Shown in pieces: positions 1 to 7,834 of a stretch of 13,618 bases of DNA. The DNA is from Parafilimonas sp. (GTDB lineage Bacteria; Bacteroidota; Bacteroidia; Chitinophagales; Chitinophagaceae): assembly GCA_025927795.1 (NCBI GenBank), contig JAICKT010000080.1, positions 1 to 13,618 of the forward strand, in the 5' to 3' direction. Position 1 is the stretch's first letter, and each line of letters begins with the position of its first letter. A model generated the notes under the pieces. The model saw nothing but the letters and a program-made list of their open reading frames with translations. It was not told where the DNA came from and ran no database searches. Both the position numbers and the translations under genes were made by a program.

Positions 1-581
1 ATTACAAAAGAGAAGATATATCGCCCTACTTCTGGCCCAACGGAAAAGCACCTTCTTCAGAAGAATGGAAAAAATTGGCAGCCAATAATTTTAAAGATTA
101 TAAACTTAAAATTGGCGGTCTGGTTGAAAACCCAATAGAATTATCGTTAGAAGAACTTAAGAATTTAGGAAAAGAACAAAACATCAATATGCATCATTGT
201 ATCCAGGGATGGTCGGGCATAGCAGAATGGGGCGGCATACCTATTAGCAAAATTGTGGAAATGGTAAAGCCACATTCATCCGTAACAACAATCGCTTTTT
301 ATTCTTTTGGTGAAGGGCTTTATGGAGGATTATATTATGATACAAATACACTTGATAATTGTTTAAAGCCAGAATCTATACTGGCATGGGAAATGAATTA
401 CGAACCGCTTTCACATGTGCATGGTGCACCATTAAGGCTTCGGGTAGAAAATCAGCTGGGATATAAAATGGTTAAGTGGATTAGCTCCATTGAATTTGTA
501 GAAACTTATAAAACTTTAGGTAAAGGGCAGGGTGGTAAAAATGAAGATGATGAATATTTTAATTTACTGGCGGATACTTAA
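1..581 (+). CDS. Molybdopterin-dependent oxidoreductase, sulfite oxidase/YedY type (5' end outside window)
   Basis: The reading frame is open from base 3 with no stop, so this is the C-terminal part of a longer protein; the TTG at 75 is internal and not a real start. The visible part is an oxidoreductase molybdopterin-binding domain. It begins with YKLKIGGLVENP, then HHCIQGWSG, where the Cys (codon 198-200) is the expected molybdenum ligand. Later come GGLYYD, HGAPLRLRVENQLGYK and the tail GQGGKNEDDEYF, all familiar from bacterial YedY/sulfite-oxidase-like proteins. Such enzymes reduce or oxidise small sulfur or related substrates using a Mo-pterin cofactor. In Bacteroidota, similar domains are often fused to or paired with a membrane cytochrome b, but that end lies outside the window, so substrate and location cannot be settled. 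No terminator is obvious after the stop. Confidence 0.88.
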   Translation, partial: YKREDISPYFWPNGKAPSSEEWKKLAANNFKDYKLKIGGLVENPIELSLEELKNLGKEQNINMHHCIQGWSGIAEWGGIPISKIVEMVKPHSSVTTIAFYSFGEGLYGGLYYDTNTLDNCLKPESILAWEMNYEPLSHVHGAPLRLRVENQLGYKMVKWISSIEFVETYKTLGKGQGGKNEDDEYFNLLADT

Positions 582-971
582 CGTTAACGGATGACACAAA
601 CCCTGGCAGTAACTAATAATTATTATTCCTTGTTTCGTCGTAGAGGGGGTCTTCACCGCATAGCTATTGTTCACAGCGTGAGATTCTGTGTGATAAATAA
701 CCACTGTCTTATCCGGGAATAGCTTTACAAAAGCGAAGAAGGTCACGGAATAAACTTTACAAAAATAGTTCTTCAAAGGTTCCTCGTAATTTTCAACCTA
801 ACTCACATGACTGTTGAAAGAGACTTTACAAGAAAATTTTTTAAGTGAGTGGCCTGAAAAGGCTTCAAATATTTTTATTTTATAATGTTAAAAACTTTTC
901 AAAAAAAAAAACGGGCAATGCTTCAATAATTAATTGCCTGCATTTTATATTGGCGATTAAAAAATTTCAAC
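582..971. other. Intergenic region without a convincing gene
   Basis: No gene is supported here. A 70-residue minus-strand frame (564-776) has only a TTG start and overlaps the end of the oxidoreductase; I do not recognise its product. The octamer CTTTACAA occurs three times (723-730, 755-762, 824-831), of unknown meaning. A run of eleven A residues (901-911) is followed by a hairpin with stem GGCAAT/ATTGCC (914-919 with 933-938). Read on the minus strand this resembles a Rho-independent terminator, although no minus-strand gene needs one. It could instead lie in the leader of the downstream lipoprotein gene. Confidence 0.5.
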
Positions 972-1403
972 ATGAAAAAAATCCTCAGATCGGCTTTATT
1001 TGTTTTTTGCGCATCGTTGTTTATGTTCGGTTGGTGTAAGAAAAATAACTCTACCACACCCAACAATTCCTTAACCGCACAAATTGGTTCTTCACAATTC
1101 AGTTCATCAGGCAATTCTGTTAATGTAAACATTACGGGAAGTGAGTTAACCATAACGGGGGAATCAGGGGGCACGGTACTAACGGTTGCTGTTGCTAATT
1201 ATACCAATGCAGCGGGAACATTCCATTTTGATAACGGAGAAGCGCTTGGTGGTTATGCCGATAGCGGAACTTCAGGAGACGATGTATTTGTTAGCGGCAC
1301 AGTTGTTATTACGCAGGCCGGCAGCACAATTGCAGGTACATTTTCAGGAACTACACAAGGTGGCACCACAATCTCCAACGGAAGTTTTTCCGTTCAGCAC
1401 TGA
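972..1403 (+). CDS. Putative small lipoprotein, function unknown
   Basis: This is a 143-residue protein with a basic start (MKK), a hydrophobic stretch to about residue 20 and Cys22 followed by KKNN, the layout of a lipoprotein signal peptide. The mature part is rich in Ser, Thr, Gly and Asn and short beta-type stretches (for example ELTITGESGG and FVSGTVVITQAGS). This suggests a small beta-sandwich at the outer membrane or cell surface, as in many uncharacterised Bacteroidota lipoproteins. The residue before the Cys is Trp (FGWC), whereas signal peptidase II normally wants Gly, Ala or Ser; one base change (TGG versus TCG) would restore Ser. The gene stands alone, followed closely by a strong terminator. 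I do not recognise a named family. Confidence 0.72.
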   Translation: MKKILRSALFVFCASLFMFGWCKKNNSTTPNNSLTAQIGSSQFSSSGNSVNVNITGSELTITGESGGTVLTVAVANYTNAAGTFHFDNGEALGGYADSGTSGDDVFVSGTVVITQAGSTIAGTFSGTTQGGTTISNGSFSVQH

Positions 1404-1423
1404 TCCGGAAAGCCTTTTTTGTT

Positions 1424-1456
1424 AATGCACACTCAGGCAGAGTGTGCATTTTTTTT
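1424..1456 (+). terminator. Rho-independent terminator of the small lipoprotein gene
   Basis: A perfect 11-base-pair stem (1424-1434 AATGCACACTC with 1440-1450 GAGTGTGCATT) encloses the 5-base loop AGGCA and runs into a T tract ending at 1456. It lies 20 bases after the stop codon at 1403 and is on the right strand to end that transcript. Confidence 0.9.
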
Positions 1457-2009
1457 GCCATTCCATTTTAGTTATACATTAGCTCTGCTTACACCAGCGC
1501 AATGATCAGCGACAAAAGACAAAAACGTGACTTACATGCACGATAAAATTATAAACGGTTGCAGCTTAAAATGTAAACAACACAGGTTTAGCATTACAAC
1601 TTTAAAATAACGATACCATATTTGTATTGCAGAAACAACGGCAAAGTTTGATGAACTAACACATCATCAGTGGTAATTCACTAAACTAACTAAACCAATT
1701 ATCTTACCCCTTTGCTGTGTTTCCGCTCCTTCCTGTGCTTGAGTCCATCGGTAATTTATACATCATTTTATTCCTTTGCCACAGCAGTTTATATGTTTGA
1801 AAAGCGGTTTAAGTTTTTTGCTTTCCGCAAATTCAAATTTTTTGTACAACCAATTCATTTACTAACGCCGAAAAATGGCGATGCTTGTCTACAAACTATG
1901 CTACACTGATTCTAACAGCGTTCACTTGTTCCTTTTATTACTTGCATTAACTCTTCCGCGTGCCTATTAGGTACAGATATTGCTTTTGATAGGCCATTAA
2001 AATTTTGAT
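1457..2009. other. Long intergenic region upstream of the GH3-family gene
   Basis: About 550 bases without a supportable gene. A 65-codon frame at 1712-1909 gives a Phe-rich, low-complexity product with no signal or motif, and I treat it as chance. No RNA gene, clear promoter box or repeat was recognised. The upstream regulatory region of the GH3-family gene should lie near its right end, but I could not fix a good TAnnTTTG box there. Confidence 0.4.
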
Positions 2010-3530
2010 ATGGCGATACTTGGTGAAGTGATAAAAAAAGCAATTGATATTAGTGGACTGATAAGTAGTGAACCTGAACCGAAGAAAGCACAGCGGACGG
2101 TGCTTTTGCAATTACTGAAAAAAGCAAAACATACTGCTTTTGGTTTAAAGTATAAGTTTAGTGAAGTGCTGACCAGCAAAGACCCCGTGAGTGCCTTTCA
2201 GAAAAATGTACCGGTATATGATTATGATGCGATGTATGGTGAATGGTGGCATTACCTGCTGGCAGGGCATCATAATGTTACGTGGCCCGGCGGGCAGCAA
2301 TATTTTGCATTGAGCAGTGGCACCACGAGCAATAAAAAATATATTCCTGTAACACCCGACATGATTAAGGCGATTAAGAAATCCGGGATGCAGCAGGTGG
2401 CGAGCCTTAAAAATTTTGATTTGCCTGCAGATTTTTTTGAAAAAGATATTTTAATGTTGGGCAGCAGTACTTCGCTTTATAAAGCAGAAGATCATCAGGA
2501 GGGAGAAATTAGCGGGATAACCGCCGCAAACATTCCCATATGGTTTAGTAAGTTTTATAAGCCGGGTGCAGAAATTGCATCTATAGCAGACTGGGATGAA
2601 AAAGTAAGGCGTATTGCGGAAGAAGCTACAAACTGGGATGTGGGCAGTATATCTGGTATTCCGTCTTGGGTAGAACTGATGCTGAAAGAAATTGTCAGGC
2701 AGAATCATCTTGATACGATTCACGATATATGGCCCAACCTGCAGGTGTATACTTCCGGCGGTGTGGCATTTGAGCCTTATCGCGTTAGCATGGAAAAGCT
2801 GCTTGCAAAACCCCTGATTTATATTGATACTTACCTCGCTTCAGAAGGTTATCTCGCAACGCAAAAAAGGCCAGGCACTAATGCGATGGCGCTGATTGTA
2901 AACAACGGTGTGTTTTTTGAATTTGTACCCTTTATGGAGGAGAATATTGATGAAGAAGGACGCGTGAAGCAGAATGCACCAGTGCTTACACTTGAACAAG
3001 TGGAAGAAAATAAAGAATATGTGTTACTGATTTCTACCGTATCCGGTGCATGGCGATATATGATTGGCGACACAGTTATTATTACTGATAAAAAAAGAGC
3101 TGAAATTAAGATCAGCGGACGTACAAAGCATTACTTAAATGTTGTTGGGGAACAGCTTTCCATTCAGAAAATGAATATGGCTATTCAAAAGCTGGAGCAT
3201 GCATTTAATATGGAAATAAAAGAATTTACGGCTGCCACTATCTTTCAGAACGAAGAATATATTTTGAAGTTTGTTGTGGGAACAGATAAAGAAATCGATG
3301 CTATAAAAGCAGCACGGGTGGTAGATGAAGAATTGTGCAACAACAACAAGAATTACAAAGTGGCGCGTACAAAAGCTTTAAAGGGAGTGGAAGTGGAAAT
3401 GGTACCGCTGGAACGATTCTACAACTGGAGTGAAGAGTATAAAAATATAGGCGGACAAGCTAAGATACCACGTGTGATGAAAGAAGATGCGTTTGATAAC
3501 TTCAGGGCGTATTTGCACCAGTTAAATTAA
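2010..3530 (+). CDS. GH3 auxin-responsive promoter family protein (acyl-acid amide synthetase-like)
   Basis: A 506-residue protein of the GH3 family, a branch of the adenylate-forming (ANL) superfamily. Plant members adenylate a carboxylic acid such as auxin or jasmonate and transfer it to an amino acid. The nucleotide-binding signatures are present in order: SSGTTSNKKYIP (from residue 102), TSGGVAFEPY (about 247-256), YLASEGY (275-281), and WRYMIGD (348-354), followed by SGRTKHYLNVVGEQLS (about 369-384), the hinge into the small C-terminal domain. Length is normal for bacterial GH3 proteins. There is no signal peptide or membrane segment, so it should act in the cytoplasm. The ATG start fits the usual N-terminus of bacterial homologues. 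It is monocistronic as far as I can see, converging on the minus-strand peptidase gene. The acyl substrate and acceptor of bacterial members are unknown to me. Confidence 0.9.
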   Translation: MAILGEVIKKAIDISGLISSEPEPKKAQRTVLLQLLKKAKHTAFGLKYKFSEVLTSKDPVSAFQKNVPVYDYDAMYGEWWHYLLAGHHNVTWPGGQQYFALSSGTTSNKKYIPVTPDMIKAIKKSGMQQVASLKNFDLPADFFEKDILMLGSSTSLYKAEDHQEGEISGITAANIPIWFSKFYKPGAEIASIADWDEKVRRIAEEATNWDVGSISGIPSWVELMLKEIVRQNHLDTIHDIWPNLQVYTSGGVAFEPYRVSMEKLLAKPLIYIDTYLASEGYLATQKRPGTNAMALIVNNGVFFEFVPFMEENIDEEGRVKQNAPVLTLEQVEENKEYVLLISTVSGAWRYMIGDTVIITDKKRAEIKISGRTKHYLNVVGEQLSIQKMNMAIQKLEHAFNMEIKEFTAATIFQNEEYILKFVVGTDKEIDAIKAARVVDEELCNNNKNYKVARTKALKGVEVEMVPLERFYNWSEEYKNIGGQAKIPRVMKEDAFDNFRAYLHQLN

Positions 3531-3640
3531 GTATACTTGATGGAAACAACAGTAGAAAAGGGTGAGCGTAAAATATGAAATTTGCGATAAGACGACGTAA
3601 TTAGTACAAACACATAAAATAATGAATTTGCTTCTCTTAA

Positions 3641-4255
3641 CTAATAATCCGCAGTTGCTTTTTGCTTTTTTTCTTCCAGCTTTTTAACAAGCTCCACAAT
3701 TACATCAGGCGATAAGTATAACCTTGCAATTTTATTTTTATATGCTTGCGGTATTTGTGCGTGGTCTAAAATAAATCGTTTGGTGGCGATGATGTATTCA
3801 CCTAACCCGCGCTCTACAGCATAGGTGTCGGCAACCCTCTCTGCCTCTTTTACATATGCCGGTGAAAAAAGATAACGGTAACCAAACAAGGTAATGCCTG
3901 CATTGCTGCGGTGTTCATAATCCATTATATGCCCAAGCTCATGAGCAATCCATCCAACCATTACCACTTCCGGAATTTGAGTTATGGGCATATCGCAATT
4001 AATAAGCCTGAAATTTGTGCTGATATTAATACGATAACGCCTTTTTTTCCGCGGACCCAATAAGGTAGAAAACACCGGCTGTGCCTGCATTACAGAAGAC
4101 CGGATGTTTCTTTTAAAGATAAAACGGATAACAGTCTCCCATAATTCAGGATAAAACGACAACGCCTGTAATATATGTTGCTTTATCACTGACGGTATTT
4201 GCTTGTTGTTCTGATACAATAAAAGCACGGGGCTTATTCTTTCATTCGTATTCAC
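3641..4255 (-). CDS. Putative HExxH zinc metallopeptidase
   Basis: This 204-residue protein carries HELGH at residues 105-109, a zinc-binding and catalytic HExxH motif. It is followed 30 residues later by EAERVADTYAVERG, in which Glu139 with Asp143 matches the ExxxD third-ligand pattern of M48-type (gluzincin) peptidases. The preceding GWIA is also typical of the active-site helix. Unlike the usual M48 enzymes it has no signal peptide and no clear membrane helix, so it looks like a short soluble protein. A basic patch (GPRKKRRYR, 67-75) precedes the catalytic helix. The substrate is unknown. It lies downstream of the large glycosidase-like gene on the same strand but 355 bases away, so co-transcription is uncertain. 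Confidence 0.72.
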   Translation of the reverse strand: MNTNERISPVLLLYQNNKQIPSVIKQHILQALSFYPELWETVIRFIFKRNIRSSVMQAQPVFSTLLGPRKKRRYRINISTNFRLINCDMPITQIPEVVMVGWIAHELGHIMDYEHRSNAGITLFGYRYLFSPAYVKEAERVADTYAVERGLGEYIIATKRFILDHAQIPQAYKNKIARLYLSPDVIVELVKKLEEKKQKATADY

Positions 4256-4333
4256 GATTACCTACGCCTCCTGCGTATAAATTGATTGAAGCTCTTAAAA
4301 TAGTTTTTGTAATGGAAGCAAATTAAAAGCCAA

Positions 4334-4376
4334 AGCTGTAACTGATGCACCTTAAGGTGTTAGTAGTTTAACAGCT
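4334..4376. repeat. Imperfect inverted repeat (hairpin) around CACCTTAAGGTG
   Basis: The outer arms AGCTGT (4334-4339) and ACAGCT (4371-4376) pair, AACT (4340-4343) pairs with AGTT (4365-4368) after a two-base bulge, and the centre is the perfect 12-base palindrome 4348-4359. On the minus strand it lies between the glycosidase-like gene and the peptidase gene. It could be part of a terminator or a dyad binding site, but there is no clean T tract on either side. Confidence 0.45.
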
Positions 4377-4510
4377 CCTTTTCCTTCTTCGCAGATTCTC
4401 CTCGTAAAGCCTAATGTGTGATAGCCAATGTACAATCGCAAGGCGGTACAGGTTGTGCGGTTTATATGTACAATGCTAATTATTTTTTAACTTAACCTGT
4501 TACAGTTTTT

Positions 4511-4610
4511 ATGGAATTACACGATATTAATTTGGCTATATAAATGAAATCCGCAAAGCCCTCAGCCAACACACATAAGCTATTGGAGAGATTATGCTGG
4601 GAAGAGAAAA
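4511..4610 (+). repeat. Diverged dispersed repeat, copy A
   Basis: This stretch aligns with 9031-9130: both begin ATGGAATTAC, and by eye the first 60 bases match at about 46 positions, many differences being transitions. The tails (GAGAGATT, then A-rich) also align with small gaps. Each copy opens with a 10-codon frame, MELHDINLAI here and MELRDINLTV in copy B, followed by the identical TAAATGAA. Copy A ends exactly at the stop codon of the minus-strand gene 4611-6815. No transposase or target duplication was seen. Confidence 0.6.
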
Positions 4611-6815
4611 TTATTTCTTTTTCCAGGATACCTGTATTTGCTGGTTACCATTTAATATATATTCCATATGACCTTCTTTGGTTAAAGTGCCATCTATAAT
4701 TATTTTTTGTTTATCCTGTTTTGCAGCAACTGTAAATGAAGGAAGCGTTTGATTACCGGTATTTATGATTGCCATTCGGCAACTTAGTTTGTTAGCACCT
4801 TTTATATGAAAAGAAACCATCTTGCTTTTTTTAGTAAATCCGGTGGATGGATAATCAATATAAATCATGAATGGCTCTCCCGGCACACAATAATAATGAC
4901 GCGGTACAATGCCAAACGCAACACCTGCTCCATAAACTTCCTGTCCTACACTGCCGGATTGTTCCCAGCCATCATGAATATCTTCCAATGCAATCCAAAG
5001 TCGCGGATCAAGTTCACCCATTTTTACTTTTTCTGAAAGCATTTCAGCCGGCAGGTTGCCGGGGTAATAATAATATGCACGTTGTACAAGGTAGCGAATA
5101 AATTCAGCCAGTAATAAACAAACGGAGGGCAGTATGTTTATTTTTTCAGCATCAATCAGAAATTGGTGCATAGCAGCAAACACTTCCTGCTCTTCATAAG
5201 CTGCGGTATATGGGGCATCATCCAATGGAAATACACCGAAGAAAGTTGAATAATCTTTTGCATAGCCATAGTTACATTCCCACAGGTGCACATTTTTAAA
5301 AATATTAGCCAGGCATAAGTAAGCAGTATTTAAATACAATTCATCTTTGGTTTCTTTAAAAAGATCCAGCATGGCATTGGCAGCAAAAGCAGTATTGTTA
5401 GCCTGGTAGAATAATTTAAATTTTTTATTGCCCAATGTTTTAGCAGCTTTCTTAGCTTCAGCCAGGTATTTTTTTTCTTTTGTAAGTTGCCATGCTTTCA
5501 GCATTACGTGTGCATACAAGCCAGCCACATCATGCTCGCCGCCTTCACCGGGTTTTGTTTCTGCTTTAATTATTTCAAGTGTTTTTATATTATAAAACAC
5601 CGGCCATTCATATTTAAAATGATGCGCTGCTTTTATGGCAAATGGTAATGAATCTAAAAATAATTTTTTCGCATTCGCATCGCCTTGTAATGCGAGGCGC
5701 CCGAGATTCAGCAGCGGATGATGCAAATACCAGGAGTCCATAATATCGGGCTTAAGCTGCTCTTCAGAACCATCTAATTTTTGCGCTTGTGCAGGTAACC
5801 AGCGAACAATTGTCCCTAAGCTTTCATCGTAAAATGCAGGTAATCCGGCTTTGATTTTATTAATGGCTGGCAAATCTTTTTTACTCCAATGTTTATAATC
5901 TAACATAGGCAGCAATACTGCCAGTTGAACCATGATCTCAGGCGGTGTATTATAATCGCAGGCATAAGCATTTAAATAATCATTTCCATTTGCATGAGAC
6001 CAGCAGGCATGATTAAATTGCAAATCGCGCAAACCTTTGTCAAGTATTTCGGGCCATGGATGATATTCAGTTTCAGGTCTTGGTAAATGTTGATAAACTT
6101 CTGCAAGCAGGTTTAAGAATTGTTTCGCATCATCAAATACATTCTTGTTTTTTGCCGCATTGAAAGCGAGGAATGCATCCGAAATAATAACCTCTTTATT
6201 TTTTGAAAGTGGTTTTTCTTTCGAAGGCGGAAGTGCAAATCCAAGTTCAGGCCATTCGCCACCAACTGAATCGCCAAGTGATGTTTTTGTAACCTGGCAA
6301 TACTCGTTTAATGCAGTAAGATTTTGAAAATAAAGTAAACTTCCTGCAGAAGGCTTATCTAAGCTGATGTATTGTAAACCGCTTCGTGTTCCGGTTTGAG
6401 TAATATGCGCTTCACCTTGCGGAATTACAGAAGATTTTTTATTCGTTATGATTACATCTCTTGGCCAAAAAGGTATATATAAAGATTTGGAAGGCGTAAA
6501 TGCTGTAGTGCAGCGAAACAAAAGCTGTGTACTTTCTAAAATTTTAAAGTCGATTGTAAAAATGCCAATGGGCGCTTTAACGTGTATATTAATATCATCA
6601 CCAGCTATTGTAGTTTTCAATACCTGCAGGTTGCCTGCAGGTGTGTACGCAATTCTTAATAATACACAACATTCGCCTGCACATTCCACAATTACCCATA
6701 ATGCATTATCGCCGCAGTGTATGCTAAGTGAATAATCTTTAAGTTCATTTTTATAAATGGCATCATGTTGTAATACATTTTTTACAACCGGCATCCAGGG
6801 TGATGTAACATTCAT
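4611..6815 (-). CDS. Large uncharacterised protein, alpha/alpha-barrel glycosidase-like
   Basis: A 734-residue protein with no signal peptide or membrane segment, so probably cytoplasmic. The first 200 or so residues are beta-rich (for example YSLSIHCGDNALWVIVECAGECCVLLRIAYTP). The middle, roughly 210-620, is a series of amphipathic helices with aromatic, acidic and small residues at the turns (HACWSHANGNDY, DIMDSWYLHHPLLNLGRLAL, GEGGEHDVAGLYAHVMLKAW), as in six-hairpin glycosidases and epimerases. The C-terminal 100 residues return to beta strands. This order, beta-sandwich then (alpha/alpha)6 barrel then beta domain, is common in carbohydrate-active enzymes. I cannot assign a glycoside hydrolase family or name catalytic residues, so the enzymatic call is inference. 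It is transcribed divergently from the frameshifted membrane gene at 7086. Confidence 0.7.
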   Translation of the reverse strand: MNVTSPWMPVVKNVLQHDAIYKNELKDYSLSIHCGDNALWVIVECAGECCVLLRIAYTPAGNLQVLKTTIAGDDINIHVKAPIGIFTIDFKILESTQLLFRCTTAFTPSKSLYIPFWPRDVIITNKKSSVIPQGEAHITQTGTRSGLQYISLDKPSAGSLLYFQNLTALNEYCQVTKTSLGDSVGGEWPELGFALPPSKEKPLSKNKEVIISDAFLAFNAAKNKNVFDDAKQFLNLLAEVYQHLPRPETEYHPWPEILDKGLRDLQFNHACWSHANGNDYLNAYACDYNTPPEIMVQLAVLLPMLDYKHWSKKDLPAINKIKAGLPAFYDESLGTIVRWLPAQAQKLDGSEEQLKPDIMDSWYLHHPLLNLGRLALQGDANAKKLFLDSLPFAIKAAHHFKYEWPVFYNIKTLEIIKAETKPGEGGEHDVAGLYAHVMLKAWQLTKEKKYLAEAKKAAKTLGNKKFKLFYQANNTAFAANAMLDLFKETKDELYLNTAYLCLANIFKNVHLWECNYGYAKDYSTFFGVFPLDDAPYTAAYEEQEVFAAMHQFLIDAEKINILPSVCLLLAEFIRYLVQRAYYYYPGNLPAEMLSEKVKMGELDPRLWIALEDIHDGWEQSGSVGQEVYGAGVAFGIVPRHYYCVPGEPFMIYIDYPSTGFTKKSKMVSFHIKGANKLSCRMAIINTGNQTLPSFTVAAKQDKQKIIIDGTLTKEGHMEYILNGNQQIQVSWKKK

Positions 6816-6976
6816 TAAAAAATTGATTTTCGGGTAATGACTTATCGCAAGACTCCTAAGGCTTAGAGCTATAGTTGTGCCAAATATCTTTTCTATTTTT
6901 CTTCTTTCTCCGGCTCACTGCAGAATGCGAAAGCAAATGTCTGGTTGTTTGGCTTGTTCTAACAATACCAACAAAG

Positions 6977-7032
6977 AATAAAGTTTTGTCTGTCTGCGAC
7001 TGTCCATCAAGAGTACAGACCTTAACTTTATT
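6977..7032. repeat. Long inverted repeat between divergent genes
   Basis: AATAAAGTT (6977-6985) is an exact inverted match to AACTTTATT (7024-7032), and just inside it GTCTGT (6988-6993) matches ACAGAC (7015-7020), with a small 2/3-base asymmetric internal loop between the two helices. The remaining 21 bases form the loop. It lies in the 270-base divergent intergenic region, about 54 bases before the start at 7086. It could be an operator dyad, an RNA hairpin in a leader, or a small palindromic repeat element. Confidence 0.6.
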
Positions 7033-7085
7033 ACAAAATTATATATCTGCGTTGCCGCTAACATGCTTTAATAAAACGAAGGTTT

Positions 7086-7726
7086 ATGAGTTCTTCTAAA
7101 CGGAGAAAATTTAATATTGCGCTGGATGTATTTCTGTTGCTTGCATTTCTTTTATTATTATCGCCGAGACTCACAGGCTTACCATTGCATGAAGTGCTTG
7201 GACTGATTGTGTTTATACCGGTTATTGTACATCTGTTGAGCTCGTGGCAGTGGATTCGATTAACATCAACAAAAATTTTTACTACTGCAAAACCTCGTGC
7301 CGTATCAACTATCTTATCAATGCAATTTTATTTATACTGCTTGTTATTGTTATAGTTTCAGGTTTTTTTATTTCTGAAATCATTGTTCCCGCTGCCGGAA
7401 TGAACATCGTTAAAGACACAGCATGGAGAGCAGTACATGTGCAAACCACTACGTTTGTAATGCTTTTTTCCGGCTTGCATATAGCTATAAATCTTGACTG
7501 GATTGTCTCGCTTTTCAAAAAACGATTGCGACTAACTTCTAAAAAAATATCACCCCAATCAAACAATGTTGTGCAAACAGTAAGGCACGTTAGCATATTG
7601 CTTATAACTGCACTGATTATAACATCTGTACTAATTTCTCTGGTAGGTATGCCCACGCTTGAAAGATTATATAGCCATAGTTACATAAAAGAATACATGC
7701 CTACTTTGAAAAATGGCCTTGGTTAA
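7086..7726 (+). pseudogene. DUF4405/cytochrome b-like membrane protein, split by a frameshift
   Basis: Two overlapping frames (7086-7355 and 7244-7726) together read as one membrane protein of about 213 residues. The first gives a basic start, a helix (LDVFLLLAFLLLLS), then LPLHEVLGLIVFIPVIVHLLSSWQW. The second continues NYLINAILFILLVIVIVSGFFISEI, then WRAVHVQTTTFVMLFSGLHIAINLDWI and a last helix VSILLITALIITSVLISLVG. Paired His residues in helices two and four resemble haem ligands of DUF4405/cytochrome b561-like proteins. The best join is ...TTAKPRA with RINYLIN..., which places a missing base near 7299-7301 (GCCGT where GCCCGT would keep frame). No slippery heptamer is evident, so this is a real inactivating deletion or a sequence error rather than programmed frameshifting. 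The start at 7086 has a weak GAAGG upstream. Confidence 0.75.
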
Positions 7727-7834
7727 TTTTTAGGTGAAACATTTTTTGTAGTTGCAATTGCTTTCATAAGTCACAAATGGCTTCGTATAAAACTATAGGT
7801 TGATTTTAAGAAGTTATAAATTCAAGAAAAAAAC

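Larger units (their letters stand above)
4256..4610. other. Intergenic region with a hairpin and one copy of a diverged repeat
   Basis: No gene is seen in these 355 bases. They hold a 43-base imperfect hairpin centred on the 12-base palindrome CACCTTAAGGTG (4348-4359) and, next to the stop codon of the glycosidase-like gene, one copy of a repeat whose partner is at 9031-9130. Both are listed separately. The promoter of the minus-strand peptidase gene should be here, but no confident box was found. Confidence 0.5.

Noticed and set aside
564..776. 70-codon minus-strand frame with a protein-like composition
   Set aside because: It starts with TTG, has an in-frame stop 24 bases upstream, overlaps the end of the oxidoreductase gene and matches no family I know.
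901..939. Minus-strand terminator formed by GGCAAT/ATTGCC and an 11-base A run
   Set aside because: There is no minus-strand gene upstream for it to terminate, and the 13-base loop with a 6-bp stem is weak, so it is noted but not called as a terminator.
1712..1909. 65-codon plus-strand frame in the gap before the GH3 gene
   Set aside because: Low-complexity, Phe/Leu/Ser-rich product without signal peptide, motif or ribosome site; likely chance in AT-rich sequence.
4428..4474. Direct repeat ATGTACAAT (4428-4436 and 4466-4474) as a possible target-site duplication
   Set aside because: Only 29 bases lie between the copies, with no terminal inverted repeats; a 9-base match is not rare in a gap of this size.
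6875..7099. 74-codon plus-strand frame before the membrane gene
   Set aside because: It overlaps the start of the membrane gene, spans the inverted repeat, and its product shows no domain.
7244..7355. Programmed -1 frameshift as the explanation for the split membrane gene
   Set aside because: No X-XXY-YYZ heptamer in the correct phase is seen in the overlap, and protein continuity points to a join near 7300, which fits a one-base deletion better.
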